Of a stretch of DNA of 64,000 bases, positions 62,730 to 64,000 are shown piece after piece; the stretch's first letter is position 1, and the number at the start of each line of letters is the position of its first letter. The notes beneath the pieces were generated by a model, which was given only the letters and a program-made list of their open reading frames with translations, was not told where the DNA came from and ran no database searches. The translations under genes and the position numbers were made by a program. Origin of the DNA: Mortierella sp. BCC40632 (Eukaryota > Mortierellomycota > Mortierellomycetes > Mortierellales > Mortierellaceae); the NCBI GenBank assembly GCA_011634665.1, contig WAEK01000014.1:1361237-1425236 (forward strand). The letters are read 5' to 3'.

Positions 62730-63416
62730 TGCAAAATAGTGCCTAAATTATCATGACTCTAATCAATATTTCTTTTTCTATAATAGACCTCAGAGACGCA
62801 AGCAGGATGGACCAACTTACGAGAACAGGAAAAAAAGGTAACTTCAGGACGAAGGAAGTTGCCCAGAAATAAGAAAGGGAGGTCTGGTATTCTTTCTTAA
62901 TAAATAAGAGAACAATAGAATAGGAGTGGGCTATCAACAAATGGGATCTTGTGGTCATAATCCTTTTGCGGGATCAAAAACTGGAATGGGTCCGTGAAGT
63001 CCATGCATCGTGGCCGGGAGGACAATGAGCCAAACAGATGGGTCCATAGACCATTGTTTGGGACCTTTTGAATGCAATCACCCCTCCAAACCGAGCCCCA
63101 TACGTACCAAAATGCAGTCGTTACTTCGATCTGTTAACTATCTCCCCGCCGTCGCTGGTGAGGAATCGAGGAGAGGTATGATGAGATCTGTTCAGGACAT
63201 ATGCGGAGAAAATAGGCCTTAGTATGAGAGAGTTTGGGGGGGAGCATGGTTCCTGGGTAGAAGTTCGGAGACTTGCTGGTACCTGAAAAAAGAGCACGCT
63301 GGAAGCGAAGTGCAAAATGTATTCGGAAAGAAAGAAGCTGCCCGCTTTTATTTATTGGGGGGTGGGGTCCTTATATAGCCCCCCCACGGGCCACCACCGG
63401 AAGACACCTAATCGCG
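62730..63416 (-). repeat. Gypsy-4 5' LTR
   Basis: Direct repeat of 55706-56384 with numerous one- and two-base indels and the same TATA box at about 63370. Confidence 0.78.
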
Positions 63417-63424
63417 TTTTGTTA

Positions 63425-64000
63425 CGAATCAACAACGCTCGAAAGGCAAGGTCGAGCGTTTCCATTTAAATGTCTTGGTACACAAAGTTTCACATGATGG
63501 TGCTTTTGAATCCATTTCTTGACCAGACCGAACGCGCTAACTCGATTGGATTGCGAGTTTGCGGGACAGTATGGGGGTAGGTGAACAAGAATGGTACCTC
63601 GGGAGTGGATGGCGTCTTCAACCAAAGTGCTCATATGAATTCAGCGTTATCCATTATGACAACGCTTTCGTCAGGGGCCATGGTTGAAGATGGGGAAGGA
63701 GGTGATCTGCCACTTGGCTTCGTAAAACTGGCTTGGTTTAAAGGTCTTGTCAAATGATGTGCCAGTCAATGAAGCTGCGGCAGGAGCAGAACACCGCCAT
63801 TGCAGAAAGTCTTTCCCAGCAAAGGAGCGTCACAAAGGCAGGCGAGCCGATCGTCGCGACCACGCATGGACCCCGCACGACGGAAGTGCGCCCGGTTCTT
63901 GCTTTGGTGTTTTGCCCACAAAACCAGTTGTTCTTGGTTCGCGCCATGGCTTGTTGGGCGCGCCTTTGAAGTCCCTGATTTCCCGAGGAAGAGCCTCGAG
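63425..64000 (-). pseudogene. Decayed DDE_3-type (IS630/Tc1-like) transposase, cut by the window edge
   Basis: The minus strand reads TGRTSVVRGPCVVATIGSPA, then MAPDESVVIMDNAEFI (second Asp, in MDNA) with a stop just after, then TLVEDAIHSRGTILVHLPPY and CPANSQSNRVSAFGLVKKWI. The last matches the PPYSPDLNPIE..F..VK motif with the Glu region altered. This is the superfamily endonuclease common in fungi. It continues beyond base 64000. Confidence 0.7.

Larger units (their letters stand above)
55706..63416 (-). mobile_element. Gypsy-4: old Ty3/gypsy element, about 7.7 kb
   Basis: Direct repeats of about 680 bp (55706-56384 and 62730-63416) flank degraded gag-pol on the minus strand. The repeats differ by many small indels, unlike Gypsy-1 to -3. 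The putative primer-binding site TGGTGGAGAACCTGG lies 8 nt inside the 5' repeat (about 62703-62722). Exact ends are uncertain (TGCAAAATAG...GGAAGACA or a few bases beyond). No chromodomain was seen, so it is probably a different clade. Confidence 0.78.

Noticed and set aside
1..64000. Functional tRNA, rRNA or CRISPR loci
   Set aside because: The only tRNA-like folds seen are SINE heads with degenerate anticodon arms; nothing resembled rRNA or spaced direct repeats.

Overview
This window is a piece of a eukaryotic, almost certainly fungal, repeat-rich chromosome region. The evidence is short spliceosomal introns (about 76-190 nt), chromodomain Ty3/gypsy retrotransposons, DIRS-type tyrosine-recombinase retrotransposons, a PIF/Harbinger element with a fungal-style Myb-like partner protein, a Crypton/Ndc10-type recombinase gene, hAT and Tc1/mariner DNA transposons, an RNase H-bearing LINE and a tRNA-derived SINE. 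DIRS, Crypton and Harbinger together fit an early-diverging fungus (Mucoromycota or similar), but species and phylum are inference. I saw no clearly intact host gene, rRNA or CRISPR array.

Layout. 1-1150: 5' part of a DIRS element (DIRS-C, minus strand). 1235-1985: copy 1 of an unidentified duplicated segment (copy 2 at 35905-36632). 1990-34835: one old DIRS element (DIRS-B, minus strand) that has received a LINE (2010-3987), a palindromic MITE, two abutting Tc1/mariner elements (4163-7412), a Harbinger element (about 8020-15918, itself hit by MITEs and by chromovirus Gypsy-2, 10522-15764), a 17.1-kb hAT element (16131-33238) and two solo LTRs. The hAT element has an exact 8-bp target duplication and contains DIRS-A (18560-28309, itself split by Gypsy-1, 22086-27306, and a SINE), a second SINE, a Tc1 element (30534-32155) and its own three-intron transposase gene.

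34836-40410: LTRs of a small non-autonomous LTR element, simple repeats, about 3 kb that may hold decayed host exons, and a mosaic junction. 40411-52900: a Crypton/Ndc10-type recombinase gene (minus strand) split by the 10.7-kb chromovirus Gypsy-3 (40809-51525), which carries two inverted copies of one Tc1 element and a non-autonomous LTR element (44866-46744). 53220-53990 is an AT-rich island. 54000-55700 holds unassigned open frames. 55706-63416 is an old Gypsy-4, followed by a decayed DDE_3-type transposase to the window end.

Most elements could be placed in a nesting order because removing each insertion with one copy of its target duplication restores the reading frame or sequence beneath. 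The most interesting biology is relational. A hAT element with an intact gene outline shares terminal repeats and 8-bp target duplications with several otherwise unrelated palindromic MITE families. The SINE's 3' body matches the 3' tail of the LINE, suggesting a LINE-SINE partnership. The small non-autonomous LTR element shares its primer-binding sequence with Gypsy-4. Many frameshifts fall in homopolymers, so some apparent decay may be assembly error.
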